Positions 8,032-16,303 of a stretch of 39,298 bases of DNA are shown here, in pieces. Source of the DNA: Polaribacter sp. (GTDB lineage Bacteria > Bacteroidota > Bacteroidia > Flavobacteriales > Flavobacteriaceae); assembly GCA_029250685.1 (NCBI GenBank), contig JAQXEU010000016.1:1-39298 (forward strand), in the 5' to 3' direction. The position numbers and the translations under genes are program-made. The notes under the pieces are model-generated. The model was not told where the DNA came from, did no database searches, and worked only from the letters and a program-made list of their open reading frames with translations. Numbering within the stretch: the first letter of the stretch is position 1; every line of letters begins with the position of its first letter.

Positions 8032-9747
8032 TTATTTATCTAATAAAGCTGTATTCTTTTTTGAAATGTTATTAATAATAGCTTGTGTTTTTTCTATTTC
8101 TGATTGAATTAAATTTATATCAGAAACCATGTCAACAACTGTCTCAGTGGCTTTTATATACCAGTCTTGCCATGCGGCTATTATCTCTTTTTGAGTTTTA
8201 AGTTTTTCTCCTTTATCAATAGCTAACTTACCTTGTTTTAATTCTTCATTGATACGTGTAACAGCTGCAGATTCAATGTTTTTTAAGACATTTTTAGCAG
8301 TATTCTCATCCGCATTTATTAATGTGAAAGCAGAAACTAAAGCAGCAGTTGAAACATTTTTTAACGTTTCTTTTGAAACTTTATCAATTCGATCATTATC
8401 TGTATGATAAAATTGATCTGTAAAATGCCAAAACAACACACTTGGAATGTTTCCTCTTAAAAAGGGAACATGGTCACTTCCTCCTTCATACGGATTTGTA
8501 TTTACAATCCAGTTTGCACGTTTTCCTTGCGCTTTAAATTTTTCAATTACAAAATCATTTAAATAATGAGGTTTCATGTCTTTAGCTTTCAATTTTCTTC
8601 CACCCCATTCTGTATGTTTATCATTTCCACGTGTCCAAATTGCACTAGGGTCTGGCATTTTTTCAATCAGAAATGTTCCCCCAGTTTTCTTTGTATCTTC
8701 TCCAACCATATCTAAAGAAATTCCCCAAACTATATCTTTTGCTCTTAAACTATCTTCTTGTACATACCTTCTAGTTGAAATAATTTCATCTCCCCATAAA
8801 TATGTTAAGGTTCTCTTAGGATTGATCTTTCCTTCTTTTACTAATTTTGCAGTAACAGACGCCATTTCTAATGTGGCCCCAACTCCAGATGCATTATCAT
8901 TTGCTCCAGGTTCTTGGATATGCGCACTAAAAACTAAACGTTTTTTTGGTTGTTCACTTCCTTTAATATCAGCAACAATTGTTAATTCTTCTGAAGGGTA
9001 AATCTTCGTTTCAACCTTAACATTTAAACTCACTTTCCCTTTTGCTAAAGCACTTTTCAAACGTTCTTTTGCTGCATATGACATGGCAATTCCCCAAGCT
9101 TTATTTATTGTATCTAATGGAATAGATCGAAACTGAATTGAAGTAGTGTTTTTTTCTGGTTGCAAGTATGTTGGATTACTATAGGTAATTACTCCAACTG
9201 CGCCACCTTGTGCTACTGCAGTTTTAAAAATTCTACTAGGACTGGTTTCTGCAAAAACAATTTTTCCTTTTACATTGGTAGTTTTTAATTTTTTAAGATC
9301 TTTAATGTGAATCACTTCTGCTGTAGTTCCTTCTTTTGGAGTGCTATAAGACCTTAAAGCGATCATGTTTGTATTTGTGTCATTTGACAACAAAGGAGTT
9401 GTTTCTCCAATTATAGTAACAGTTGCGTCAACAGATTCCCATGTTGGATTTTTTAAAGGGCGCGTTTCTATTCTATAAGTTAGTACATCTTCATCCGTTG
9501 CATTTTCTTCTAAAACATAACCGTCCTTTTCTAATTGTTCAGCAATTCTATATACACTTTTATTAAAGCCGGTGTTGCCAACAACACGCCAGTATTTTTC
9601 TACAAAAGAAACTGTTTCGAAAGCTAAATCTCCCGTTAACTCTTGATTTATTGTCTCTGAGTATTCAGAAGGTTTTAATAATTTGTTTTGATTACAAGCT
9701 AAAATAAAGCTTAAACAAAATAATAGTAAGATTGATTTTTTTATCAT
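8032..9747 (-). CDS. M28-type peptidase lipoprotein with PA domain, altered catalytic residue
   Basis: Lipoprotein of 571 residues: signal peptide with lipobox FILAC, Cys18. It has a PA-like region around 130-240 and an M28 metallopeptidase core. Metal ligands are recognisable: His276 (FSAHIQEPG), Asp284 (ANDNASG), Glu321 (WGDEIISTRRY), Asp346 (SLDMVGED) and His448 (FYHTDND). The position normally held by the catalytic Glu of the EE pair is Asp320. The C-terminal 80 residues are charged, probably helical. It likely acts in the periplasm or on the cell surface in peptide scavenging. Activity may be changed by the Glu-to-Asp difference. It is convergent with the other M28 gene. Confidence 0.87.
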   Translation of the reverse strand: MIKKSILLLFCLSFILACNQNKLLKPSEYSETINQELTGDLAFETVSFVEKYWRVVGNTGFNKSVYRIAEQLEKDGYVLEENATDEDVLTYRIETRPLKNPTWESVDATVTIIGETTPLLSNDTNTNMIALRSYSTPKEGTTAEVIHIKDLKKLKTTNVKGKIVFAETSPSRIFKTAVAQGGAVGVITYSNPTYLQPEKNTTSIQFRSIPLDTINKAWGIAMSYAAKERLKSALAKGKVSLNVKVETKIYPSEELTIVADIKGSEQPKKRLVFSAHIQEPGANDNASGVGATLEMASVTAKLVKEGKINPKRTLTYLWGDEIISTRRYVQEDSLRAKDIVWGISLDMVGEDTKKTGGTFLIEKMPDPSAIWTRGNDKHTEWGGRKLKAKDMKPHYLNDFVIEKFKAQGKRANWIVNTNPYEGGSDHVPFLRGNIPSVLFWHFTDQFYHTDNDRIDKVSKETLKNVSTAALVSAFTLINADENTAKNVLKNIESAAVTRINEELKQGKLAIDKGEKLKTQKEIIAAWQDWYIKATETVVDMVSDINLIQSEIEKTQAIINNISKKNTALLDK

Positions 9748-10023
9748 GATTCGTGAGTATTTAAAGAGTAAACTTACAATAATGAATGCAAAAAAGGAAA
9801 GAAAAGTGTTTTAAAGAGCGAAAAGTTTTTTGTGTCTTATACAACCTTATCTTATATAAAAATTGTTGATTCAGAAACTTGTGAAGAAATGATACGTTAT
9901 TCTAAAAAGCAGCTAGAGTTTTCAAAGCATTTTCAGGTGATTTTGCTATAGAAAGAACAATATTCTTCAATGATTTATATAGGCGAATTGATAAATTAAG
10001 AAGTATTATTCTGTTAGGGTAAT
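9748..10023. other. intergenic region with no supported gene
   Basis: The plus strand holds two overlapping short open stretches without a usable start: one reading about FFVSYTTLSYIKIVDS up to a TAG near 9951, and one ending in RTIFFNDLYRRIDKL at 10022. They look faintly protein-like and could be the relic of a small gene, but no family is recognised. The part next to 9747 should hold the lipoprotein promoter; TAAGTTTA on the minus strand is one base off consensus. Confidence 0.3.
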
Positions 10024-10695
10024 TTATTTCTTCCCATCAACTACAACTACAATTTCTCCTTTTGGAGGTTTGTTTGTGTAATGCGCCAATACTTCTGTAG
10101 CTGTTCCTCTGATAGTTTCTTCAAACATTTTGGTTAATTCTCTAGAAACTGAAACCTGTCTTTCAGCTCCAAAATACTCTACAAAATGTCCTAATGTTTT
10201 TACTAGTTTGTGAGGAGATTCGTAAAAAATCATCGTTCTCGTTTCTTCAGCTAATAACAACAAACGGGTTTGTCTTCCTTTTTTTACAGGTAAAAAACCT
10301 TCAAAAACAAATTTATCGTTTGGTAAACCAGAGTTTACCAATGCTGGTACAAATGCTGTAGCGCCAGGTAAACAATCAACTTCAATATTATTTTCTACAC
10401 AAGCTCTAGTCAATAAAAAACCAGGATCAGAAATGGCTGGTGTTCCCGCATCAGAAATTAAGGCACATGTTTCACCGTTTCTAATTCTATTTAAAACTCC
10501 TTCAATAGATTTATGTTCGTTGTGCATGTGGTGACTGTGCATTTGCGTTGCAATCTCAAAATGCTTCATTAATTTTCCGCTTGTTCTGGTATCTTCTGCC
10601 AAAATAAAATCGACTTCTTTTAAAACGTTTATCGCCCTAAAAGTCATGTCTTCTAAATTGCCAATTGGCGTTGGAACTAAATATAATTTGCTCAT
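10024..10695 (-). CDS. rsmI: 16S rRNA (cytidine1402-2'-O)-methyltransferase RsmI
   Basis: Tetrapyrrole-methylase-fold enzyme of 223 residues that methylates the ribose of C1402 in the decoding centre of 16S rRNA using SAM. Diagnostic segments are LYLVPTPIGNLEDMTFRAI at the N-terminus, LAEDTRTSGKLMKHF, and ISDAGTPAISDPGFLL, then the SAM-pocket segment LPGATAFVPALVNSGLP. It is shorter than E. coli RsmI (286), lacking the C-terminal extension, as is common in Bacteroidota. The start is 15 bases after the cupin stop, so the two form an operon. Confidence 0.96.
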   Translation of the reverse strand: MSKLYLVPTPIGNLEDMTFRAINVLKEVDFILAEDTRTSGKLMKHFEIATQMHSHHMHNEHKSIEGVLNRIRNGETCALISDAGTPAISDPGFLLTRACVENNIEVDCLPGATAFVPALVNSGLPNDKFVFEGFLPVKKGRQTRLLLLAEETRTMIFYESPHKLVKTLGHFVEYFGAERQVSVSRELTKMFEETIRGTATEVLAHYTNKPPKGEIVVVVDGKK

Positions 10696-10710
10696 TGATT
10701 AAAAACTATT

Positions 10711-11070
10711 TTAAATCTCTTCGTAAGTTTCTACAGTAATATCAGCAACAACATCACCAGTATGTTTGGTGCTTAAAGGTTCAAATAACAAAAGGTGAAC
10801 TTCTTCTTTTGCAATTGGCTTGTGATCTACTCCTTTAGGAACCGTATAAAACTCACCTTCGTTTACAGTTACTGTTTTGTCTCTTAACTCAAGCTCTAAA
10901 GTTCCTTTTATTACCATAAAAAGCTCGTCTTCGTTTTCATGATTATGAAATACAAATTCCCCTTGAATTTTTGCTAATAAGATTTGTTGTCCGTTTAATT
11001 CTCCAACTTTTTTTGGTGACCATTGGTCAGAAAATAAGCTAAGTTTTTCTTTTATGTTTATTACGCTCAT
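10711..11070 (-). CDS. cupin domain protein
   Basis: Single-domain cupin of 119 residues. The metal-binding motif 1 is FHNHENEDELFMVIKG (two His and a Glu); motif 2 is PKGVDHKPIAKEE with the final His. Small cupins of this type bind Fe, Mn or Zn and act as dioxygenases, isomerases or sugar-binding proteins, and the substrate cannot be predicted. It is the first gene of a unit with rsmI. A perfect -7 element TAAATTTG sits only four bases before the ATG, so the mRNA may be leaderless. Confidence 0.88.
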   Translation of the reverse strand: MSVINIKEKLSLFSDQWSPKKVGELNGQQILLAKIQGEFVFHNHENEDELFMVIKGTLELELRDKTVTVNEGEFYTVPKGVDHKPIAKEEVHLLLFEPLSTKHTGDVVADITVETYEEI

Positions 11071-11074
11071 GTTG

Positions 11075-11082
11075 CAAATTTA
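11075..11082 (-). promoter_or_regulatory. -7 element abutting the cupin start codon
   Basis: Minus strand TAAATTTG, then CAAC, then ATG. Transcription starts some bases after this element, so the transcript would begin at or within the start codon unless the near-match AATCTTTG just upstream is used instead. Confidence 0.4.
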
Positions 11083-11141
11083 CAAAGATTTTAATGGATT
11101 ATTCTCGAAACATAAAAAGTAGTTATTCTACTTAAATTGTT

Positions 11142-11149
11142 TAATTTTG
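11142..11149 (+). promoter_or_regulatory. candidate -7 element for aspS
   Basis: TAATTTTG, a perfect TAnnTTTG match 21 bases before the aspS ATG, in the divergent gap with the cupin gene. Confidence 0.45.
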
Positions 11150-11170
11150 CAGGATAATTAAAGAAACAAA

Positions 11171-12928
11171 ATGTATAGAAGTCATTCTTGTGGTGAGTTA
11201 AGAGCATCGCACATCAATACAGAAGTAACCTTAGCAGGTTGGGTTCAGAAATCTCGTGATAAAGGTTTTATGATTTGGGTAGATTTACGTGATCGTTACG
11301 GAATTACACAGTTAATTTTTGATGAAGATCGTACACCAAAAGAGATTATAGAAAAAGCAAAAACTTTAGGAAGAGAGTTTGTAATTCAGGTTACAGGAAC
11401 TGTAATTGAAAGAAGTTCTAAAAATCCTAAGATGAACACAGGTGATATTGAAATTCTTGTGAGTAAACTTGAGATATTGAATGAAGCGAAGCTTCCGCCT
11501 TTTACAATTGAAGATGAAACGGATGGTGGTGAAGATATTAGAATGAAGTATCGTTATTTAGATATTAGAAGAAATCCTGTTAAAGACAGTTTAATTTTCC
11601 GTCATAAAGTTGCGATGGAGGTTCGTAAATACTTGTCTGACCAAGAATTCATTGAAGTTGAAACACCCTATTTAATCAGATCAACTCCAGAAGGAGCACG
11701 TGACTTTGTTGTTCCTTCTCGTATGAATGAAGGACAATTTTACGCATTGCCACAATCGCCTCAAACATTCAAACAACTATTAATGGTTGGTGGAATGGAC
11801 AAATATTTTCAAATTGTAAAATGTTTTAGAGATGAAGATTTACGTGCAGACAGACAACCAGAGTTTACACAAATTGACTGTGAAATGGCATTTGTTGAGC
11901 AAGAAGATATTTTAAATATTTTTGAAGGATTGACGCGTCACTTATTAAAAGAAATCAATAACGTTGAGGTGGAGAAATTTCCAAGAATGTTGTATGATGA
12001 TGCCATGCGTTTGTATGGAAACGACAAGCCTGATATTCGTTTTGGAATGGAATTTGGCGAGTTAAACGAAGTTACACAACACAAAGAATTTGGCGTTTTT
12101 AATTCGGCGGAATTAGTTGTTGGAATCGCGGTTCCAGGAGGAAATTCTTATACAAGAAAAGAAATTGATAAGTTAATTGATTGGGTTCGTAGACCACAAG
12201 TTGGTGCTTTGGGAATGATTTATTGTCGTGTAAACGAAGATGGAACATTCAAATCATCTGTTGATAAATTTTACGATCAAGAAGATTTAGCAAAATGGGT
12301 TGAAATTACTGGAGCAAAACCAGGAGATTTAGTGTGCGTTTTATCAGGAGAAACAACTAAAGTTAGAGCACAATTATCTGCATTAAGAATGGAATTGGCA
12401 GAGCGTTTAGGGTTGAGAGATCCAAAAGTATTTGCACCGCTTTGGGTAATTGACTTTCCATTATTAGAGTTAGACGATGAAACGGGTCATTACCACGCAA
12501 TGCATCATCCGTTTACATCTCCAAAGCCTGGACAATTAGAATTGTTAGATTCTAATCCTGGAGACGTAAAAGCCAATGCATACGATTTAGTATTGAACGG
12601 AAACGAAATTGGTGGAGGTTCAATCAGAATTCACGATAAAGAAATTCAGGCAACGATGTTAAAACATTTAGGTTTTTCTGAAGAAGATGCAAAAGCACAA
12701 TTTGGTTTCTTAATGGATGCTTTTGAATATGGAGCACCACCACACGGAGGTTTGGCATTTGGTTTGGATAGATTGGTTGCTATTTTAGGCGGACAAGAAA
12801 CAATCAGAGATTTCATTGCTTTCCCTAAAAATAATTCTGGACGTGATGTGATGATTGATGCGCCAGCAGTTTTAGATAATCAACAATTAAAAGAATTGAG
12901 CATCAAGTTAGATGTTCAAGAAAAATAA
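11171..12928 (+). CDS. aspS: aspartyl-tRNA synthetase
   Basis: Class II aminoacyl-tRNA synthetase of 585 residues, the usual bacterial length. The N-terminal OB-fold anticodon-binding domain (about 1-105) starts [14 protein letters not shown] and includes [19 protein letters not shown]. Class II motif 2 is [18 protein letters not shown]; the bacterial GAD insertion lies between about 290 and 410; motif 3 is [16 protein letters not shown]. It charges tRNA-Asp. No GatCAB genes are near, so whether it also charges tRNA-Asn cannot be judged here. A terminator follows directly. Confidence 0.98.
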   Translation: MYRSHSCGELRASHINTEVTLAGWVQKSRDKGFMIWVDLRDRYGITQLIFDEDRTPKEIIEKAKTLGREFVIQVTGTVIERSSKNPKMNTGDIEILVSKLEILNEAKLPPFTIEDETDGGEDIRMKYRYLDIRRNPVKDSLIFRHKVAMEVRKYLSDQEFIEVETPYLIRSTPEGARDFVVPSRMNEGQFYALPQSPQTFKQLLMVGGMDKYFQIVKCFRDEDLRADRQPEFTQIDCEMAFVEQEDILNIFEGLTRHLLKEINNVEVEKFPRMLYDDAMRLYGNDKPDIRFGMEFGELNEVTQHKEFGVFNSAELVVGIAVPGGNSYTRKEIDKLIDWVRRPQVGALGMIYCRVNEDGTFKSSVDKFYDQEDLAKWVEITGAKPGDLVCVLSGETTKVRAQLSALRMELAERLGLRDPKVFAPLWVIDFPLLELDDETGHYHAMHHPFTSPKPGQLELLDSNPGDVKANAYDLVLNGNEIGGGSIRIHDKEIQATMLKHLGFSEEDAKAQFGFLMDAFEYGAPPHGGLAFGLDRLVAILGGQETIRDFIAFPKNNSGRDVMIDAPAVLDNQQLKELSIKLDVQEK

Positions 12929-12930
12929 AT

Positions 12931-12956
12931 AAAATCCCGCTTTAGCGGGATTTTTT
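12931..12956 (+). terminator. intrinsic terminator after aspS
   Basis: AAAATCCCGC-TTTA-GCGGGATTTTTT, a GC-rich stem with tetraloop and T run, two bases after the stop and ending 12 bases before the next ATG. Confidence 0.9.
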
Positions 12957-12968
12957 AATACAAAAAAG

Positions 12969-13481
12969 ATGATTGTAAAATTAGCTGAAGGAACTATTAA
13001 AACAAAGTTTGGAGAGTTTAAAGAAACTTTATTTTATGACGGACAAAAAGAAAGTCATGCTTTGGTAATGGGAACAGTTGAAGACAAAGAAGATGTTTTG
13101 TGTAGAGTTCATTCTTTGTGTGTTTTCGGTCATCATTTTAATAGTATTGAATGTGATTGTAGAGAACAAATGGAAATTTCTCAACAGTTAATTCAGAAAG
13201 CAGGAAAAGGAATCGTAGTTTGGTTGAATCAAGAAGGAAAAGGAAATGGACATTACGCATTGATAAAAAGCATTGAACATAAGAAAAATGGTGTTCCGCA
13301 GGCAGAAGCTTATGAAGCTATTGGCTTTAAAAAAGACGCAAGAGACTTTACGGTTGCAGCAGAAATTTTGCAAGAATTAAAAGTGAAATCGGTAAGAATG
13401 TTAACCAACAATCCGAAGAAAGTGGAAACTTTAACCAAACACGGAATAATAGTTACGGGAATTCAAAAAACAGAATTGTAA
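12969..13481 (+). CDS. GTP cyclohydrolase II homologue (RibA-like), divergent
   Basis: A 170-residue protein with the whole RibA core: VHSLCVFGHHFNSIECDC with the three zinc cysteines Cys51, Cys62 and Cys64, the KDARDFTVAAEIL segment with Asp123 and Arg125, and LTNNPKKVETL. GTP cyclohydrolase II opens GTP in the first step of riboflavin synthesis. Two normally conserved spots differ: HSEC is HSLC (Leu50), and the RQEGR loop is NQEGK (Asn87, Lys91). The C-terminus is about 20-25 residues shorter than E. coli RibA. It may be a paralogue with another nucleotide substrate, with a fused RibBA elsewhere in the genome. No other rib gene is near. It follows the aspS terminator closely and could depend on read-through. 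Confidence 0.82.
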   Translation: MIVKLAEGTIKTKFGEFKETLFYDGQKESHALVMGTVEDKEDVLCRVHSLCVFGHHFNSIECDCREQMEISQQLIQKAGKGIVVWLNQEGKGNGHYALIKSIEHKKNGVPQAEAYEAIGFKKDARDFTVAAEILQELKVKSVRMLTNNPKKVETLTKHGIIVTGIQKTEL

Positions 13482-13502
13482 GAAATTTAGTACTTTCAAC
13501 CT

Positions 13503-14213
13503 ATGAAAAAATTAGCCACACTTTTAATTATTTTTTTAGCTTTTAAAGGATATTCTCAAGAAATTACTGGAAAACAATTGCTAGAAAAAGCTATTCAATA
13601 TCACGATCCAAACAGAACTTGGGATTCTTTTAAAGGAGCTCTATTTGTAACGATGGAAACTCCAAAATCTCCCAAAAGAGTAAGTGAAATTAAGATTGAT
13701 TTACCCAATCAGTTTTTTTCTGTAAAAGCAAAAAGTGGTAAAAACGTCACAGAATATATTGTAGAAGAAGATAATATTCAAATGCTTTTTAATGGAGATA
13801 AAAATTTGTCAGATGAGGTTCTAAAGAAGAATAATTTGAACAAAGAGCGTGCAACAATGTATCAGAATTATTATACATATTTGTATGGTTTGCCAATGAA
13901 ATTAAAAGATGAAGGAACAATTATTCATAACAAAGTTGAACGAAAAACTTTTAAAGGAAAACAATATTTGGTATTAAAAGCAACCTACAAAAAGGAGGTT
14001 GGAAAAGATACTTGGTACTTTTATTTCAATCCGAAAACATTTGCAATGGAAGTGTATCAATTTTTTCATGATGAATCTAAAAATGACGGAGAATATATCT
14101 TGTTAACCGAAGAAGAAACAATTAAAGGCGTAAAAATGCCGAAAAATAGAGCTTGGTTTATGAATAAAGAAGATACGTATTTAGGAACAGATGTTTTATC
14201 AAAAACAAACTAA
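13503..14213 (+). CDS. secreted DUF6503-like / LolA-fold-like protein
   Basis: Exported protein of 236 residues with a signal peptide (IIFLAFKGYSQ, cleavage near 19). The body is beta-rich with repeated pairs of hydrophobic strands, and includes LLEKAIQYHDPNRTWDSFKG and the phrase WYFYFNPKTFAMEVYQFF. Proteins of this layout in flavobacteria are annotated as DUF6503 or outer-membrane lipoprotein-sorting-like, and they are probably periplasmic with a half-barrel fold that binds a lipid or hydrophobic ligand. No function is established. Its stop is directly followed by the GTG start of the ClC gene, so the two are coupled. A second protein of similar layout lies at 17530. Confidence 0.7.
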   Translation: MKKLATLLIIFLAFKGYSQEITGKQLLEKAIQYHDPNRTWDSFKGALFVTMETPKSPKRVSEIKIDLPNQFFSVKAKSGKNVTEYIVEEDNIQMLFNGDKNLSDEVLKKNNLNKERATMYQNYYTYLYGLPMKLKDEGTIIHNKVERKTFKGKQYLVLKATYKKEVGKDTWYFYFNPKTFAMEVYQFFHDESKNDGEYILLTEEETIKGVKMPKNRAWFMNKEDTYLGTDVLSKTN

Positions 14214-15989
14214 GTGCCAACAACAAAAAGCATATTTAAAAAGATTTTAATTTGGAGATATAAATATATTTCTGAAAGACAATTTGTTTATGTTTTAAGT
14301 ATCCTAGTCGGGTTTTTAGCAGGCTTAGGAACTTTTATTTTAAAAGATTTAACGTTCCTTATTGAAAGTGTACTTCAAGGAAATTTGATAAAAGATTATC
14401 GTTATACACTCTATTTTATCTTTCCGATAATTGGTTTGTTTTTGGTGTATTCAATGAAGAAGTTTATCATCAAAAAAGAAATCGGTCACGGAATTTCCAC
14501 AACTCTTCATGCTATTTCTAAAAGAAACGGAATGATAGAGCGTTATAAAATGTTTGCATCTTTAATCACTGCACCCTTAACAGTTGGTTTTGGTGGTTCT
14601 GCAGGTTTACAAGGTCCAGCTGTAAGTACTGGAGCAGCTTTGGGTTCAAATATTGCGCAACTGTTTCATATGAACACAAAAACCAGAATGTTATTGGTTG
14701 GTTGTGCAACTGCAGGAGCAATGTCTTCGATGTTTCAAGCGCCAATTGCTGCCATTATATTTGCAGTAGAGATTTTCAGTTTAGATTTAGCTTTTGCTTC
14801 ACTAGTTCCGTTATTATTGGCATCGGTTTCAGCAGTAATTACTTCGTATTTTTTTGTGGGAACAGATGTTCTATTTGGATTTAAATTAGTGGATGTTTTT
14901 CAAGTTGAAGACATTCCGTTTTATATTGCGTTGGCATTTTTAACAGGAATTGCTTCTGTATATTTTTCTAAAATGTATTTTAAAATTACACGTTTTTTTG
15001 ATCGATTTAAAAGTCCGTTTAAAAAACTACTCATTGGAGGAGTTGCCATTGGAACGATGTTGTATTTAATTCCGCCCTTATACGGTGAAGGATATGGATT
15101 AATAAACAATTTGTTAAATGGAAATACTGCTGCTGCGTTAAAAGACATTCCTTATAACATTGACTTAAAGAATGTTTACATGGTAGTTTCAATGCTGTTG
15201 TTAATCGGCATTTTTAAAGCAATCGCGATGACAACAACTTTTGCTGCAGGTGGAGTTGGAGGAATTTTTATTCCGACTTTATTTATGGGTGCTGCTTTAG
15301 GAAATGCGATTGCAAAAATTATAAATGAACTTGGCTTTTCTGTATCAGAATCTAACTTCACGTTGATTGGAATGACAGGTTTAATGGCAGGAGTTTTACA
15401 CGCACCGTTAACTGCAATTTTTTTAATTGCCGAAATTACTGGCGGATACGAACTTTTTGTGCCTTTAATGCTGGTTGCAGCAATTAGTTATGCGTTTACA
15501 AAATATTTTGTTTCAAATTCCATTTATACCGTAGAATTAGCAAAAAGAGGAGAGTTGATAACACATAATAAAGACAAAAATGTGTTAATGATGATGCAAA
15601 TTGATAAACTAATCGAAAAGAATTTTATAGCAATTACATCAGAAATGACTTTGGGTGAAATGCTTAAAAAATCGGTCGCAAAATCGAAAAGAAATATTTT
15701 TCCAGTTTTAGATGAGAAAAAACAATTTTTAGGAATTGTCTTGCTAGATGATATTAGGCCTATGATGTTTGATCAGAATCAATATGATAATACACATGTG
15801 TCTGACTTTATGAAATCTGCTCCAGAAATTATTTTTCAAAACGATTCTGTAGAAAAAGTAATGCAAAAATTTAAAGAAAGTAGTGCTTGGAATTTGCCTG
15901 TTGTTCATAATGGAAAATATGTCGGTTTTATTTCTAAATCTAAATTATTAACCGCTTACCGAAATAAATTGATTGAAGTAACGAGTTAA
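14214..15989 (+). CDS. ClC-family chloride channel/transporter with CBS pair
   Basis: Integral membrane protein of 591 residues: a ClC core (about 25-430, many hydrophobic helices) followed by two cytoplasmic CBS domains (about 455-585), which commonly sense adenine nucleotides. Seen: GHGIST at 91-96 in place of GSGIP, GSAGLQGPAVSTGAALGS near 128-145, GGIFIPTLFMGAALG (selectivity filter GxFxP) and GLMAGVLHAPLTAIFLIAE. The gating glutamate (GxEGP) is Gln133, and the internal proton glutamate seems replaced by Ile187 (FAVEIFS), so a passive channel is more likely than a proton antiporter. The start is a GTG placed immediately after the previous stop; no ATG occurs until about residue 81, deep in the core. 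Confidence 0.92.
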   Translation: MPTTKSIFKKILIWRYKYISERQFVYVLSILVGFLAGLGTFILKDLTFLIESVLQGNLIKDYRYTLYFIFPIIGLFLVYSMKKFIIKKEIGHGISTTLHAISKRNGMIERYKMFASLITAPLTVGFGGSAGLQGPAVSTGAALGSNIAQLFHMNTKTRMLLVGCATAGAMSSMFQAPIAAIIFAVEIFSLDLAFASLVPLLLASVSAVITSYFFVGTDVLFGFKLVDVFQVEDIPFYIALAFLTGIASVYFSKMYFKITRFFDRFKSPFKKLLIGGVAIGTMLYLIPPLYGEGYGLINNLLNGNTAAALKDIPYNIDLKNVYMVVSMLLLIGIFKAIAMTTTFAAGGVGGIFIPTLFMGAALGNAIAKIINELGFSVSESNFTLIGMTGLMAGVLHAPLTAIFLIAEITGGYELFVPLMLVAAISYAFTKYFVSNSIYTVELAKRGELITHNKDKNVLMMMQIDKLIEKNFIAITSEMTLGEMLKKSVAKSKRNIFPVLDEKKQFLGIVLLDDIRPMMFDQNQYDNTHVSDFMKSAPEIIFQNDSVEKVMQKFKESSAWNLPVVHNGKYVGFISKSKLLTAYRNKLIEVTS

Positions 15990-16003
15990 TTTTCGGCTTT
16001 TTG

Positions 16004-16011
16004 TAGTTTTG
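16004..16011 (+). promoter_or_regulatory. candidate -7 element for the small membrane protein
   Basis: TAGTTTTG, a perfect TAnnTTTG match 21 bases before the ATG at 16033. Confidence 0.35.
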
Positions 16012-16032
16012 TACTAACTTTATCTTTTTTAT

Positions 16033-16269
16033 ATGAAAACACTTCTTAAAATTCTGTTTATTATCTTTATTCTTTGGATGTGTGTTGGTATTTATATGCT
16101 AAATACCGAGCAGGAAAAAGCAGAAATTGTAATGGGTTTAGGTGTTTTCTACTTGTCATTCTTATTGATGCCAATTTTTATTTATCACCGATATAAAGAT
16201 GGGAAATACAAAAAATATCAGTTAAATGATCAAAAGATAAAAGAGTTGATTAATAATAAAGATTCTTAA
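16033..16269 (+). CDS. small two-helix membrane protein
   Basis: Unrecognised protein of 78 residues. It has two hydrophobic helices, about 5-24 (LLKILFIIFILWMCVGIYML) and 33-52 (VMGLGVFYLSFLLMPIFIYH), and a basic tail RYKDGKYKKYQLNDQK facing the cytoplasm. It sits between the ClC gene and hflX on the same strand with its own -7 element. Nothing in it gives a function. The codon pattern and flanking starts support a real gene. Confidence 0.65.
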   Translation: MKTLLKILFIIFILWMCVGIYMLNTEQEKAEIVMGLGVFYLSFLLMPIFIYHRYKDGKYKKYQLNDQKIKELINNKDS

Positions 16270-16289
16270 CTAAAGAATCTAATTCTTTA

Positions 16290-16297
16290 TACCTTTG
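16290..16297 (+). promoter_or_regulatory. -7 element abutting the hflX start codon
   Basis: TACCTTTG, then CCACTT, then ATG (16304). The element overlaps the alternative TTG start at 16295, so that TTG cannot be on a transcript made from here. The ATG would be at or next to the 5' end of the mRNA. Confidence 0.5.
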
Positions 16298-16303
16298 CCA
16301 CTT

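Noticed and set aside
8576..9001. 141-codon open frame opposite the M28 lipoprotein gene
   Set aside because: It is antisense to a gene with clear family motifs and has no recognisable features of its own; the same holds for other long antisense frames in recJ, panB and the ClC gene.
16295..16303. TTG start for hflX, three codons earlier
   Set aside because: The TTG forms the end of the -7 element TACCTTTG; the ATG at 16304 fits the family N-terminus.
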